Source: a bacterium (GTDB taxonomy: Bacteria > Zhuqueibacterota > QNDG01 > JAGLOF01). Taken from it: DNA of 38,637 bases. The position numbers and the translations under genes are program-made. The notes below the pieces were generated by a model, which saw only the letters and a program-made list of their open reading frames with translations, was not told the origin of the DNA and did no database searches. Numbering within the stretch: position 1 is the first letter of the stretch; the number at the start of each line of letters is the position of its first letter. The stretch covers positions 1 to 38,637 of the forward strand of contig JAGLOF010000046.1 of the NCBI GenBank assembly GCA_023139105.1. The letters run 5' to 3'. Below are positions 29,398 to 37,874 of the stretch, piece by piece.

Positions 29398-29415
29398 ATC
29401 CCATGGATATGGGAT
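29398..29415. promoter_or_regulatory. 18-bp inverted repeat, candidate operator for the LuxR-type regulator
   Basis: ATCCCAT-GGAT-ATGGGAT: two perfect 7-bp arms around 4 bp, 108-125 nt upstream of the susC start and 60 nt past the end of the regulator gene. LuxR/NarL-type HTH dimers bind inverted repeats of this size, so it is the best site for control of the SusCD operon by the neighbouring regulator. The function is inferred. Confidence 0.5.
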
Positions 29416-29474
29416 ATTGTTGAAATTAACATGAATATGTGAGGTGGGAAATTAAGGGATAAGATCTATTATTC

Positions 29475-31961
29475 TTATGAATTAACTTTAATTTTCTTCA
29501 GCAGATCCAGTTTGGAGTGAACATTCAATTTCTTATAAATATTTTTTACGTGGGATTGAACTGTGGTTAATGCTAGGAATAAACGGTCAGCAATTTCCTG
29601 ATAGCTATATCCTTCAATCAAAAGTCGGGTAACCTCCAGCTCACGCTTGGAGAGCAGATTCTGTAACTCTACCATGGGTATAAGTGCTTTGGAATCCCGG
29701 GCTAGCTGCGCATCCTTTTTTCTTGTGAGAAAATAAAATAATCCTGCAAGAAATGTCAGAAGCAGGAGTGATCCGGGCAGATACCAATTTTTCCACAATG
29801 GAGTACTAACTGAAAAACTGACTGCGGATAAGGGACTGGAGTATCCCCAGTCATTTTGTGCGTGAATTTCAAACGTGTATTTCCCCGAGCCAATATTGCT
29901 GTATGTCATCGTCCGGTCGGTAGTACGCCGCCATTTAGTGGAATGACCAACGAGCCGATAAAAGTACATGACCTTTTCCGGTGAATCAAGATCGATTGCT
30001 CTATAATTAAACCGAATAATATTTTCATTGCCCTGAATTGTAAAGAAACCGTTATCCGGCAGCTGTTCACCCATCACTTCCACGCTGGTAATTCCAAAAA
30101 CAGGAGCATGCTTATTGGGAAAATCCAAGGAAGGATCGTAACAGGAAATGCCTGCAATTGTACCGAACCATATCCTGCCCCTATCATCCTTATAAATAGC
30201 CTCAGAGTTCATCTCATTGCTGGCCAGTCCATCTGACTTCAATAAACGTCTGATCCGGGGAGGATCAAATGATTTATCTACAATGTTCACTCCACGGGTG
30301 GAAGTAAAATACAAATTCCCTTTATTGTCTTCCTCAATCCCGTAAATGATGTTGTCCACTAATTCATCATTATATTCAAATGGTCTGAAGCGATTATTCT
30401 CAAAAACATTAACGCCGTAATCTGTGGAAATTAAAATTGTCCCATCAGAAGATTGAAAAATGGCATGGATCTCATCGTCTGTCAGGCCGTCTTTTTTAGT
30501 GTAAAGAGACTTTTTACCATTCTTTATGGTGATAATGCCGCAGTCATCTAACCCTAAAAATAAAGTACTATCCCTTGTTTCATAGATTGTACCAAATTTA
30601 TTTTCACCTAATTCCATGTCATTTGCGACATCACGGAAGGAGCCATCTTTATATGCCCAGAGGTTTTTGTAAGTACCCAGATAAATTGTTTCATCCCGGG
30701 CTTGAAAAATTTCAATAATACGCTCACCAGCCATGGGAGCAAATTCCGGAGTTGTTATCAGTTGACCAGACTCAAGCAGAAACACACCCATCCTGGAGGA
30801 TCCGCATAAGACCCGCCCATGCACGTCCTTCAGCAGGCTGTAAATGGAACCAAGAGTCATATTCTCAGGGGCTCTGGCAATTACAACCGTCCCATCCTTA
30901 TAAATCCCCACTTCGCCGCCTCTGTTGGAAAAGCAAATATTGCCCTCGGCATCATTTGTAATACCAAAAATCAGACGGTTAAAACCGACATCCGGATTAT
31001 CGACAGTAAAAAGCGAATGTTCCTTGTAAATCCTGATCCCATTGCCTGATGTTCCCAGATAAAGAGTTCCATTTCGGGTCACAAAAAGACAATTATAATC
31101 TGAGAGGCCTTCGTCACAGACATCCAGGACCGTGATCTCATTATTTTTTAGCTGGAATATATTCCTTGATGTTACCAACAAACAGGCCTTATCGATCCAA
31201 AGCTCACATTCGGCACCCTTCACAAAATCCAGGGCATCATCCTTTATCAGGAGCTCAAACACACCATCATAATATTTGCATACACCCCTGGCCGTGGTGA
31301 TTATAATCTCATCCTGTATATTGCGGGAAATAGACCGGACTCTGTTACTGGGTAATCCATTCTGATCTGTAAAATTGACGACTTCACCGTTTTTGACTCG
31401 CCCCATGCCACTGTATTTGTATCCTATTAGCAGATTGCCAGAATGATCCTCAGTGATTGTAGAGATTTGACCTGATGCCAAACCTGTCTCCTTACTCAGA
31501 TACTCAAACCGGTCTTGAACCGCTGCAACCACTCCTTTATAATTGGTCCCAAAATAGATCTTGCCGTTTTCACTCTGATAAATGCAATTCACACGGCCGG
31601 AAAGGAGTTGCTTCTCATCAATAAAATCGACAAAGCAACTATCCTGAAAAATTGATACACCACTGTTGGTGCCGATAAGTATATCTCCATTTGAGACCTG
31701 AAAAATGGTCTGCACATAATCATTAATCAATCCCTGATTTTTATTAAAATTCTCAAAAGAGTGGCCGTCCCACCGACTGATACCATTGTTGGTTCCAATC
31801 CAAAGATAACCGGCGTTATCCTGCATCATGCAATTAATGTCGGACTGAATCAATCCATCATCAGACGTTAACGAACGGTAGCACTGTAGCTGTGCGTGGA
31901 CATCAAGGCTGAAAAAAAGAATCAGACCTGAAAAAAGAAAGCTTTTGATCTGTTTGGGCAT
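29475..31961 (-). CDS. membrane-spanning one-component regulator: propeller sensor, Y_Y_Y, TM, LuxR-type HTH
   Basis: An 828-residue protein with signal peptide 1-23, then about 600 periplasmic residues of two-component-regulator propeller repeats (SDINCMMQDNAGYLWIGTNNGI, then many YxGTxxxG or LIGT units). The Y_Y_Y domain lies at about 640-722 (MYFYRLVGHSTKWRRTTDRT, GKYTFEIHAQNDWG), one transmembrane helix at 726-746 and a cytoplasmic LuxR-type HTH at 769-828 (LSKRELEVTRLLIEGYSYQE, TTVQSHVKNIYKKLNVHSKL). No histidine kinase or receiver is present, so signal passes directly from periplasm to DNA-binding domain. It lies upstream of susC on the same strand, and probably senses the substrate and controls that operon. 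An extended -10 promoter is seen upstream. Confidence 0.93.
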   Translation of the reverse strand: MPKQIKSFLFSGLILFFSLDVHAQLQCYRSLTSDDGLIQSDINCMMQDNAGYLWIGTNNGISRWDGHSFENFNKNQGLINDYVQTIFQVSNGDILIGTNSGVSIFQDSCFVDFIDEKQLLSGRVNCIYQSENGKIYFGTNYKGVVAAVQDRFEYLSKETGLASGQISTITEDHSGNLLIGYKYSGMGRVKNGEVVNFTDQNGLPSNRVRSISRNIQDEIIITTARGVCKYYDGVFELLIKDDALDFVKGAECELWIDKACLLVTSRNIFQLKNNEITVLDVCDEGLSDYNCLFVTRNGTLYLGTSGNGIRIYKEHSLFTVDNPDVGFNRLIFGITNDAEGNICFSNRGGEVGIYKDGTVVIARAPENMTLGSIYSLLKDVHGRVLCGSSRMGVFLLESGQLITTPEFAPMAGERIIEIFQARDETIYLGTYKNLWAYKDGSFRDVANDMELGENKFGTIYETRDSTLFLGLDDCGIITIKNGKKSLYTKKDGLTDDEIHAIFQSSDGTILISTDYGVNVFENNRFRPFEYNDELVDNIIYGIEEDNKGNLYFTSTRGVNIVDKSFDPPRIRRLLKSDGLASNEMNSEAIYKDDRGRIWFGTIAGISCYDPSLDFPNKHAPVFGITSVEVMGEQLPDNGFFTIQGNENIIRFNYRAIDLDSPEKVMYFYRLVGHSTKWRRTTDRTMTYSNIGSGKYTFEIHAQNDWGYSSPLSAVSFSVSTPLWKNWYLPGSLLLLTFLAGLFYFLTRKKDAQLARDSKALIPMVELQNLLSKRELEVTRLLIEGYSYQEIADRLFLALTTVQSHVKNIYKKLNVHSKLDLLKKIKVNS

Positions 31962-32014
31962 AATATAATAATTCTTGAAATAATTGGATAAAACAAGGTA
32001 AGCAAAAAAAAAGT

Positions 32015-32023
32015 ATTATACCA
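32015..32023 (-). promoter_or_regulatory. extended -10 promoter for the sensor-regulator
   Basis: TGGTATAAT on the minus strand, a consensus TATAAT with TGn extension, about 54 nt before the start codon. The -35 region is poor, as allowed for extended -10 promoters. Confidence 0.5.
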
Positions 32024-32190
32024 CAACTATTTCCATATTACAGGTAGCAGAGTGTACCTCCGACTTTAGCACAACACAAAAAAATCATACTTGTTTCTAT
32101 TATACTTACATGCTAAAATCATATATATAAATAACTATTATTTTTTGAATTTTAGATTTTCAAAACTAGCAACTTGTCGGACTTATATCA

Positions 32191-32202
32191 ACCTTTAAAG
32201 GT
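32191..32202. promoter_or_regulatory. 12-bp perfect palindrome ahead of the mntA-hepT promoter
   Basis: ACCTTTAAAGGT, 20 bp upstream of the -35 hexamer. Toxin-antitoxin operons are often autoregulated through such palindromes, but MntA/HepT binding here is only a guess. Confidence 0.4.
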
Positions 32203-32221
32203 AAATTAGTGGTAAAAAAGT

Positions 32222-32250
32222 TTGCAATAAATTTGTATATTGAATATATT
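32222..32250 (+). promoter_or_regulatory. promoter of the mntA-hepT pair
   Basis: TTGCAA (32222-32227), 17 bp, TATATT (32245-32250), the same hexamers and spacing as the fusA promoter candidate, about 48 nt before the start codon. Confidence 0.6.
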
Positions 32251-32297
32251 TAAATGAACATAAGATTTGTGACGGTATGTGAAAGGAGAAGAATTAT

Positions 32298-32588
32298 ATG
32301 TCCCGATCAGAAATTATTCGAATTTTAAAGACATTTAAAAAAGAATCTGCTGAGGAATATGGAATTCTGACACTTGGAATTTTTGGTTCTGTCGCAAGAG
32401 ATGAAGCAGAATGCACGAGTGATGTTGATATAGTTGTAACCACAAAAACTCCTGACCCATATATTATTGTACATATCAAAGAAAGCATTGAAAAAAAACT
32501 ACAACTTCCAGTTGACATAATAAGGCATCGAAATAAAATGAACCCTTTTTTAAAAAAAAGAATTGACAAGGAAGTGGTTTATGTTTGA
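32298..32588 (+). CDS. MNT-type nucleotidyltransferase antitoxin (MntA-like)
   Basis: A 96-residue minimal nucleotidyltransferase. GIFGSVARDEAECTSDVDIVV gives the GSx10DxD motif (Gly30-Ser31, Asp42, Asp44), and Asp73 in PVDIIRH is the third carboxylate, so the catalytic triad is complete. In characterised HepT/MntA pairs such an enzyme AMPylates a tyrosine in the HEPN toxin and blocks it. AAAGGAG precedes the ATG. The stop overlaps the start of the HEPN gene by 8 nt, the usual compact antitoxin-first arrangement. Activity is inferred from the intact motifs. Confidence 0.93.
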   Translation: MSRSEIIRILKTFKKESAEEYGILTLGIFGSVARDEAECTSDVDIVVTTKTPDPYIIVHIKESIEKKLQLPVDIIRHRNKMNPFLKKRIDKEVVYV

Positions 32589-32952
32589 CAAAGAATTAGT
32601 ATTGGATGTTTTAACTCAGATAAAAATGGCAACAGAGACAATTCTGGAAAGGTTCAAACCGATAACTAAAGTCTCTGACTTTACAGATTCTCCCCGAGGT
32701 ATGGAAAAGCTTGATGCTATATGTATGTTATTAATTGCTATTGGAGAATCATTAAAAAAAATTGATAAATTAACGAATGACGAGCTATTAACTAAATATG
32801 ACCAAATTGACTGGAAAGGTGCAAAAGGGATGCGAGATATTATCTCACATCATTATTTTGATATCGATGCTGAAGAGATATATTGGGTATGCGAACATCG
32901 ATTACTCCCACTCTCTGAAATAATCACTAAAATCATTGAAGACTTACAATAA
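32581..32952 (+). CDS. HEPN-domain (DUF86) toxin, HepT-like
   Basis: A 123-residue all-helical HEPN protein. The RNase/AMPylation motif Rx4HxY is RDIISHHY with Arg85, His90 and Tyr92; in known HepT toxins the Arg-His pair cleaves RNA and the Tyr is AMPylated by MntA. The start is the ATG at 32581, with AAGGAAG shortly upstream inside the antitoxin gene; an in-frame TTG at 32563 is less likely. It overlaps the antitoxin stop by 8 nt and is followed 24 nt later by a bidirectional terminator. All key residues are kept, so the toxin is probably functional. Confidence 0.93.
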   Translation: MFDKELVLDVLTQIKMATETILERFKPITKVSDFTDSPRGMEKLDAICMLLIAIGESLKKIDKLTNDELLTKYDQIDWKGAKGMRDIISHHYFDIDAEEIYWVCEHRLLPLSEIITKIIEDLQ

Positions 32953-32976
32953 ATTTAAGTATTAATAAATTTACAT

Positions 32977-33011
32977 AAAAAAAACCCCGGCACAATACAG
33001 CGGGGCTTTTT
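32977..33011. terminator. bidirectional terminator between hepT and etfA
   Basis: CCCCG (32985-32989) pairs with CGGGG (33001-33005) around an 11-nt loop, with eight A before and a CTTTTT run after, so T-runs occur in both directions. It separates the convergent toxin pair and the etf operon. Confidence 0.85.
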
Positions 33012-33032
33012 CATATTACAATATTCACATTA

Positions 33033-34235
33033 CTACTTATTGAGCATTTTCCTGAATTGCTTTGTCAAGAGTGGTAAAATTTCGAAAAGATCGCCTACCA
33101 AACCATAGTTGGCTACATTAAAAATGGGGGCAGAAGCGTCTTTGTTGATGGCAATAATCACATCTGCCGATGACATACCCACGAGATGCTGAATAGCACC
33201 GGAAATACCAACTGCAAAGTAGACCTTGGGTTTAATAGTCTTGCCTGTCTGCCCAACCTGATGAGCATAATCAACCCAGCCTGCATCTACAGCCGCTCTG
33301 GAAGCACCAATTGCCGCACCCAGCACATCTGCCAATTCATGCAGCATATTGAAATTTTCAGGTGTCTTCAGACCGCGTCCGCCAGCTACAATGATATCAG
33401 CCTCTACAATATTTACAGCCTGCGTGGCTTCCTGAATGACTTCCAGAACCTTGGTCCGGCTGGCAAGATCATCGGCAGTGATTGCAACCTTGACAATTTC
33501 ACCTGTAGTGCATGACTCGTCTACTTCTGCCTCAGTCATTACCTTGTGGCGTACAGTGGCCATCTGGGGACGATAATTCTCACAACGGATAGTGGCCATA
33601 ATATTACCACCAAATGCCGGACGAGTCTGCAAGAGATGACCGGATTCACTGTCTATCTCCAAACCGGTACAATCTGCTGTAAGGCCTGTTCCAAGTTCGG
33701 TAGCCGTACGTGGAATAAGAGCCCGACCCAAAGAGGTAGCCCCAGTCAGCACAATTTCAGGTTTATATTCCAGAACCATCCTGGTAAGGATACGGGCATA
33801 TGGTTCATCCACATAATGTTCCAGAGTATCGTCTTCTACAATATAAACCTTATCTGCACCTCGCATGAACAGCTCAGAAGCAAGTTTCTCAACATCTTTA
33901 CCCATGAGAACTGCCGAGAGTTCAGCCTCTCTGGCCTTGGCCAGACGTTGACCTGCACCAAGCAGTTCATAGACTACACTCTGAATCTTGCCGTCTTTCT
34001 GTTCGGCATAGACCCAGACACCCTGGTAATCTTCCATACCCGGAATGGCTTTACGCTCAACTTTTAGTTCAATTGCCTCCACAGGACAGACTTTTACACA
34101 AGCACCACATAACGTACACTGTGAAAGTTCTATGACAGCGAGTTTATCATCCATGGTGATGGCACCGTATGGACAGGATTTAACACAGACCGTGCACCCT
34201 ATACATTTATCTTTTACTACTTTAATTACTGACAC
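33033..34235 (-). CDS. etfA: electron transfer flavoprotein alpha subunit with N-terminal 2x[4Fe-4S] ferredoxin domain
   Basis: A 400-residue fusion. Residues 1-60 are a bacterial ferredoxin with two CxxCxxCxxxC clusters ([22 protein letters not shown]). From about 70 the ETF alpha chain follows: domain I, then the FAD domain with [28 protein letters not shown] and the terminal [18 protein letters not shown]. Such ferredoxin-bearing EtfA chains occur in anaerobes, where ETF links acyl-CoA dehydrogenases or lactate dehydrogenases to ferredoxin, sometimes by electron bifurcation. It lies 33 nt after etfB and is last in its operon. No dehydrogenase partner gene is in the window, so the pathway is open. 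Confidence 0.96.
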   Translation of the reverse strand: MSVIKVVKDKCIGCTVCVKSCPYGAITMDDKLAVIELSQCTLCGACVKVCPVEAIELKVERKAIPGMEDYQGVWVYAEQKDGKIQSVVYELLGAGQRLAKAREAELSAVLMGKDVEKLASELFMRGADKVYIVEDDTLEHYVDEPYARILTRMVLEYKPEIVLTGATSLGRALIPRTATELGTGLTADCTGLEIDSESGHLLQTRPAFGGNIMATIRCENYRPQMATVRHKVMTEAEVDESCTTGEIVKVAITADDLASRTKVLEVIQEATQAVNIVEADIIVAGGRGLKTPENFNMLHELADVLGAAIGASRAAVDAGWVDYAHQVGQTGKTIKPKVYFAVGISGAIQHLVGMSSADVIIAINKDASAPIFNVANYGLVGDLFEILPLLTKQFRKMLNK

Positions 34236-34268
34236 TATTCTAACTCCTTTTAAAATTCCCCTGACATG

Positions 34269-35057
34269 CTACTGAATCAATTGATTTTCCTGAGCAGCTT
34301 TCATGAAAGCCTCTACAACTTCTTCCGGCTCTCCTTCAAACTTGGCACCACCGCTTCTTGCAGGCGGGGAGAACACTTTGTCCACCCATGTAGGTGAGCC
34401 TTCAAGACCCAGACGCGGAACTTCAACATCCAGATCATCAACAGTCCATGTGGGAATTTCTGCTTTCTTTGCAGCCATCTTACCACGCAGAGATGGCAGG
34501 CGCGGCTGATTAATATCTTTAACCACTGTCAACATAATTGGCAGTTGGCCTTCAACCACATCATAACCATATTCGGTCATACGCTCACATACAATTTTCT
34601 CTTCTGTAACTTCACGTACTTTCTGAATAAAGATTATCTGAGGCAGATCCATATGCACGGCTATTCCCGGACCAACTTGGGCGGTATCACCATCAATAGC
34701 CTGTTTGCCGCATATTATCAGATCAACATTGCCAATCTTCTCAATGGCTTTGGCCAGGGTGTAGCTGGTAGCCAGTGTATCTGCGCCTGCAAAGGCACGA
34801 TCAGAGACCAGAATGCCTTCATCACATCCCATGGAGATGGCTTCACGTAGAATTGCTTCTGCCTGGGGCGGCCCCATGGTGATAGCCGTGACTGTACCAC
34901 CCAATTTTTCCTTTATGGCCACACCCTCTTCAAGGGCATAAGAATCAAAAGGATTCAAAATAGAATCAACACCTTGACGAATCAATGTGTTGGTTCTGGG
35001 ATCAATTTTTACATCGGTGGTGTCAGGCACCTGTTTAATACAGACAACAATGTTCAT
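34269..35057 (-). CDS. etfB: electron transfer flavoprotein beta subunit
   Basis: A 262-residue partner of EtfA. It starts MNIVVCIKQVPDTTDVKIDP, with NPFDSYALEEGVAIKEK, AITMGPPQAEAILREAISMG and the nucleotide-binding IICGKQAIDGDTAQVGPGIA segment typical of EtfB; the recognition-loop region follows as LPIMLTVVKDINQPRLPSL. The VGPGIA stretch and GDTAQ belong to the AMP or second-FAD pocket; whether the pocket fits FAD (bifurcating) or AMP cannot be decided by eye. GAGGG six bases before the ATG supports the start. It is 15 nt downstream of the CPBP gene. Confidence 0.96.
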   Translation of the reverse strand: MNIVVCIKQVPDTTDVKIDPRTNTLIRQGVDSILNPFDSYALEEGVAIKEKLGGTVTAITMGPPQAEAILREAISMGCDEGILVSDRAFAGADTLATSYTLAKAIEKIGNVDLIICGKQAIDGDTAQVGPGIAVHMDLPQIIFIQKVREVTEEKIVCERMTEYGYDVVEGQLPIMLTVVKDINQPRLPSLRGKMAAKKAEIPTWTVDDLDVEVPRLGLEGSPTWVDKVFSPPARSGGAKFEGEPEEVVEAFMKAAQENQLIQ

Positions 35058-35072
35058 GTTCGTCCCTCTTTA

Positions 35073-35897
35073 TTAAATAAACGTATCTTCAATTTTTTTT
35101 ACAGAAAATCGATGAATCAGCCATAACCCGGCTACTACCGAGACAGCACCCGAAATAATCCATTGAGGTGCCACATGCACGCCCATTTCATATCCTTTTT
35201 GCGGCTGCAAGTTCAGCAGCGTTATGCCCAGTCCATTATAGAGTCCGTGGGCAAGGGCTCCCGGAAAAATTGAGTCTGTTATCCGGGCCATGGCTCCCAG
35301 CAATACACCCAGGATCAATATCTCAATAAACCACCAGGGATTGAAATGAAGTACTGCAAACAAGAATGATGTCAACAAGACCGCCTTGGCAATATCTCCC
35401 TTTGATTCAAAGACAGACTGTACAAATCCCCGAAACAAGGTCTCCTCTACCAGGCCTGCAACTACTACAGCGGCCCCGATAATGAGAATCCAATCCATGG
35501 GATCATTGGCCTTAAAAACATCCATCAAAGCAGAATGAATAGCAGGATTCATGGGCACCATCATCTGAAAGAGCCGGTTTATTTCATCAAAAATCGGCGT
35601 CATGCCAAGACCGGTTAAAACTGCTCCCAGCAAAATTACAGGTGACACACGATGCCAACGGAGATAACGAAGTCCGGTGCCTCTTTCAACAATCATCAAA
35701 GCTGCAAGCGGAACCATGAGGCTGGCTTCCAGAATCAGCAGTCTCCACTTTCCTATGCCGGCAGGCAATATGGTCTCTAATGCCATAAACAGAAATAGTG
35801 TACCGGCCAGTAAAGTAAAGACTTCACGCAGCGTATAGGAACGGATCTCTGTTTTTTTATTTTCCAATATATTCCACCAATTCTGACCAGGGTACAT
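35073..35897 (-). CDS. CPBP-family intramembrane metalloprotease
   Basis: A 274-residue, roughly eight-helix membrane protein of the CAAX-protease/bacteriocin-processing (Abi) family. The motifs are EETLFRG (Glu151, Glu152, Arg156), FAVLHFNPWW (His184) and GALAHGLYNG (His217, Asn221), all catalytic positions kept. The ATG at 35897 overlaps the hisS 3' end by 41 nt; an in-frame TTG at 35867 with GGTGG ahead would cut the overlap to 11 nt and is a real alternative. It lies in an operon between hisS and etfB. In vivo substrate unknown. Confidence 0.88.
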   Translation of the reverse strand: MYPGQNWWNILENKKTEIRSYTLREVFTLLAGTLFLFMALETILPAGIGKWRLLILEASLMVPLAALMIVERGTGLRYLRWHRVSPVILLGAVLTGLGMTPIFDEINRLFQMMVPMNPAIHSALMDVFKANDPMDWILIIGAAVVVAGLVEETLFRGFVQSVFESKGDIAKAVLLTSFLFAVLHFNPWWFIEILILGVLLGAMARITDSIFPGALAHGLYNGLGITLLNLQPQKGYEMGVHVAPQWIISGAVSVVAGLWLIHRFSVKKIEDTFI

Positions 35898-37119
35898 TTT
35901 CCTGGCTGGATTCTGACATATTCTTGACTGTTACATATTGGCCTTCCAGCTCACCTTCACCGATTACAATGGTGAAGCGAGTGCGCCTTTTGTCAGCTTC
36001 TTTAAACTGCGCCTTGAAACTGCGGTCTCCGAATGCCAGCATTGCAGAAATTCCGGCATTGCGTAATTCGATAATCAAACGTACAGCCTGCTCTTTAGCA
36101 CCAGCACCCTGCGTTACAAAGAAGGCCTGAGGAGCCGGGCGGGAAAGTTTAAGATGATCCTGGGCCTGAAGACTCATGACAATTCGGTCAATACCGGCGG
36201 CAAAACCGATACCTGGCATAGGCTTACCGCCCAAAATTTCAGATAGACCATCGTAGCGGCCTCCACCGCATACTGCATTCTGTGCACCAATGCCTTGAGC
36301 CCAGACTTCAAAGACTGTCTTGGTATAATAGTCCAGGCCGCGTACCATTCGGTGATTCACCGTATATAAGCGACCTGCATCATCAAGATAACGACGCAGA
36401 GTTTTAAAATGATCACGGCATTCATCACAAAGGCAATCTGCCATAGACGGTGCAACTTCAATAATGGGCTGGCACTGTTCTCTCTTGCAATCAAGTAAGC
36501 GCAGAGGATTTTTATCCAGACGGGTCTGGCAATCAGTACAGATATCATTAAAACGCTGTTTATAATAAGACGTTAACTGCTCATGAAATCCGGGACGGCA
36601 GTGAGGACAGCCAATAGAGTTGATCTGAAATGACAGGTTCTCAAAACCAAGTTCATCATAGAGATGATAGGCCATGGACATGATTTCAAAGTCCAGTGCA
36701 GGATCAACCTCACCCAAGGCCTCTACATTGAACTGATAGAATTGACGAAAACGGCCGGCTTGAGGACGTTCATATCTGAATACCTGGCCAATATTATACA
36801 ATTTGGTCGGTTTGGGAAGCTGATCCATGCTATTCTGGATAAATGAGCGCATCACTCCGGCTGTAAATTCAGGGCGCAAGGTAATAGATTTATCACCCTT
36901 GTCCTTAAATGTATACATCTCTTTCTCTACAATATCAGTGGCCTCACCTACACCGCGCCTGAAAAGGCCCGTGTCTTCAAAAACCGGCAGATCGAGTCTC
37001 TCATATCCGTACAGGTCAACAATCTTTCGTATGGCATCTTCTACACGCCTCCAATAGACTTGATCTTCCGGCAGTATATCACGTACGCCCTTGGGCGATT
37101 GAAACAATCCTTTTGCCAT
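35857..37119 (-). CDS. hisS: histidyl-tRNA synthetase
   Basis: Charges tRNA-His. It has 420 residues, the normal bacterial length. It contains the class II motif 1 region, motif 2 (LYNIGQVFRYERPQAGRFRQF), the histidine-specific signatures MVRGLDYYTKTVFEV and CGGGRYDGL, motif 3 (GIGFAAGIDRIVMSL) and the anticodon-binding domain at the C terminus. Four paired cysteines (CPHC, CTDC, CDECRDHF, CKREQC) in the insertion domain suggest a metal site. It starts 9 nt after the upstream zinc-ribbon protein gene and overlaps the CPBP gene. Confidence 0.98.
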   Translation of the reverse strand: MAKGLFQSPKGVRDILPEDQVYWRRVEDAIRKIVDLYGYERLDLPVFEDTGLFRRGVGEATDIVEKEMYTFKDKGDKSITLRPEFTAGVMRSFIQNSMDQLPKPTKLYNIGQVFRYERPQAGRFRQFYQFNVEALGEVDPALDFEIMSMAYHLYDELGFENLSFQINSIGCPHCRPGFHEQLTSYYKQRFNDICTDCQTRLDKNPLRLLDCKREQCQPIIEVAPSMADCLCDECRDHFKTLRRYLDDAGRLYTVNHRMVRGLDYYTKTVFEVWAQGIGAQNAVCGGGRYDGLSEILGGKPMPGIGFAAGIDRIVMSLQAQDHLKLSRPAPQAFFVTQGAGAKEQAVRLIIELRNAGISAMLAFGDRSFKAQFKEADKRRTRFTIVIGEGELEGQYVTVKNMSESSQENVPWSELVEYIGK

Positions 37120-37128
37120 TATCGGTAA

Positions 37129-37515
37129 TTACTCCGTTTTCATTGATTGAGCCCCATCTTCCGGGCGACAAGCATTCAAGATACAATTTTGTGCCTCGAG
37201 GCAATGTCTCTCTTTTGAAGAAGGCACATAAACCTTCACGGTCTGCGGTACAGGGCCGGTCCCGCATACACCAAATGCTCCACTGACTACAGAAGATGTC
37301 TTGGCAAAGGCCAGTATACCATCGGCTTCGAGAGCCCCTATAACCATCTCTGCTTCAATAGGGCTATTTACTGCAGGCAGAGCTATAAAATCTTCACCCT
37401 CAGGCCCATGGTCTTCCTTACCTGTACAGAGTGTATCAACCAGATCTGTCTGGCAATCAGGACACTTTACAAACTGCTTCTCATATTCAAATCTACATGC
37501 GGGACAGAATGGCAT
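37129..37515 (-). CDS. zinc-ribbon protein with DUF2007-like domain
   Basis: A 128-residue soluble protein, function unknown. The N-terminal zinc ribbon is FCPACRFEYEKQFVKCPDC (residues 3-21), then ALPAVNSPIEAEMVIGALEADGIL ... VKVYVPSSKE resembles the DUF2007 'putative signal-transducing' fold (two beta-alpha-beta elements). GGAGG four bases before the ATG supports the start. It is the first gene of the hisS-CPBP-etfBA operon; a -35-like TTGACA is seen at 37584-37589 on the minus strand without a good -10. Hypothetical in role. Confidence 0.82.
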   Translation of the reverse strand: MPFCPACRFEYEKQFVKCPDCQTDLVDTLCTGKEDHGPEGEDFIALPAVNSPIEAEMVIGALEADGILAFAKTSSVVSGAFGVCGTGPVPQTVKVYVPSSKERHCLEAQNCILNACRPEDGAQSMKTE

Positions 37516-37600
37516 GTAACCTCCAAAGTTAAATTAACTCTTAATGTACAAAATTGAGGCTGAGATGCAAATGTTTTTTAAGTTGTCAACAAACTTCCAT

Positions 37601-37685
37601 CACCCCCGGGGAATAGCGGAAGAGCATCGCCACACCCCGGGGGCTATTAGCTAATCCCCGGGGTATCTTTACCGCCCCGGGGGTT
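37601..37685. repeat. CCCCGGGG-quartet repeat, unit A
   Basis: About 85 bp with four CCCCGGGG cores at 37604, 37635, 37656 and 37675. The first two cores flank TAGCGG-AAGAGCA-TCGCCA, a stem with an A-C mismatch and G-T pair compared with the perfect arm of unit B. On the minus strand the tetranucleotide at the stem is GTGG rather than GTAG. It lies in the 359-bp gap between the zinc-ribbon gene and the RAYT gene. Confidence 0.9.
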
Positions 37686-37761
37686 AATGAAAAAAACATG
37701 CTATATCCAAGCATCAACACCATTGATCCGAGGAGTACAGGTAAATTGGGGGACGTTCTGT

Positions 37762-37845
37762 CACCCCCGGGGAATAGCGGAAGAGCACCGCTACACCCCG
37801 GGGGCTACAACTAATCCCCGGGGTATCTCTACAGCCCCGGGGGTT
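37762..37845. repeat. CCCCGGGG-quartet repeat, unit B, next to the RAYT gene 3' end
   Basis: 84 bp, direct copy of unit A about 160 bp away. Cores are at 37765, 37796, 37816 and 37835. The first half forms a long hairpin: CCCCGGGGAATAGCGG against CCGCTACACCCCGGGG, 14 of 16 pairs, loop AAGAGCA. The minus strand carries GTAG three times next to cores. It ends 29 nt beyond the RAYT stop codon and may also end its transcript. Confidence 0.92.
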
Positions 37846-37874
37846 TGTGAAACTGGGGACTACAAATTAGCCAT

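Larger units (their letters stand above)
31962..32297. other. AT-rich divergent region between the sensor-regulator and the toxin-antitoxin pair
   Basis: Holds the two promoter candidates and the palindrome listed separately. A small inverted repeat AGGTA/TACCT is at 32042-32059. No gene is seen. Confidence 0.6.

Noticed and set aside
19433-31961. Classic polysaccharide-utilisation locus with a defined glycan
   Set aside because: No glycoside hydrolase or identifiable polysaccharide lyase active site is present, so naming a glycan is not supported.
32563-32580. TTG start for the HEPN protein six codons upstream
   Set aside because: The ATG at 32581 has a better ribosome site and the usual short overlap with the antitoxin gene.
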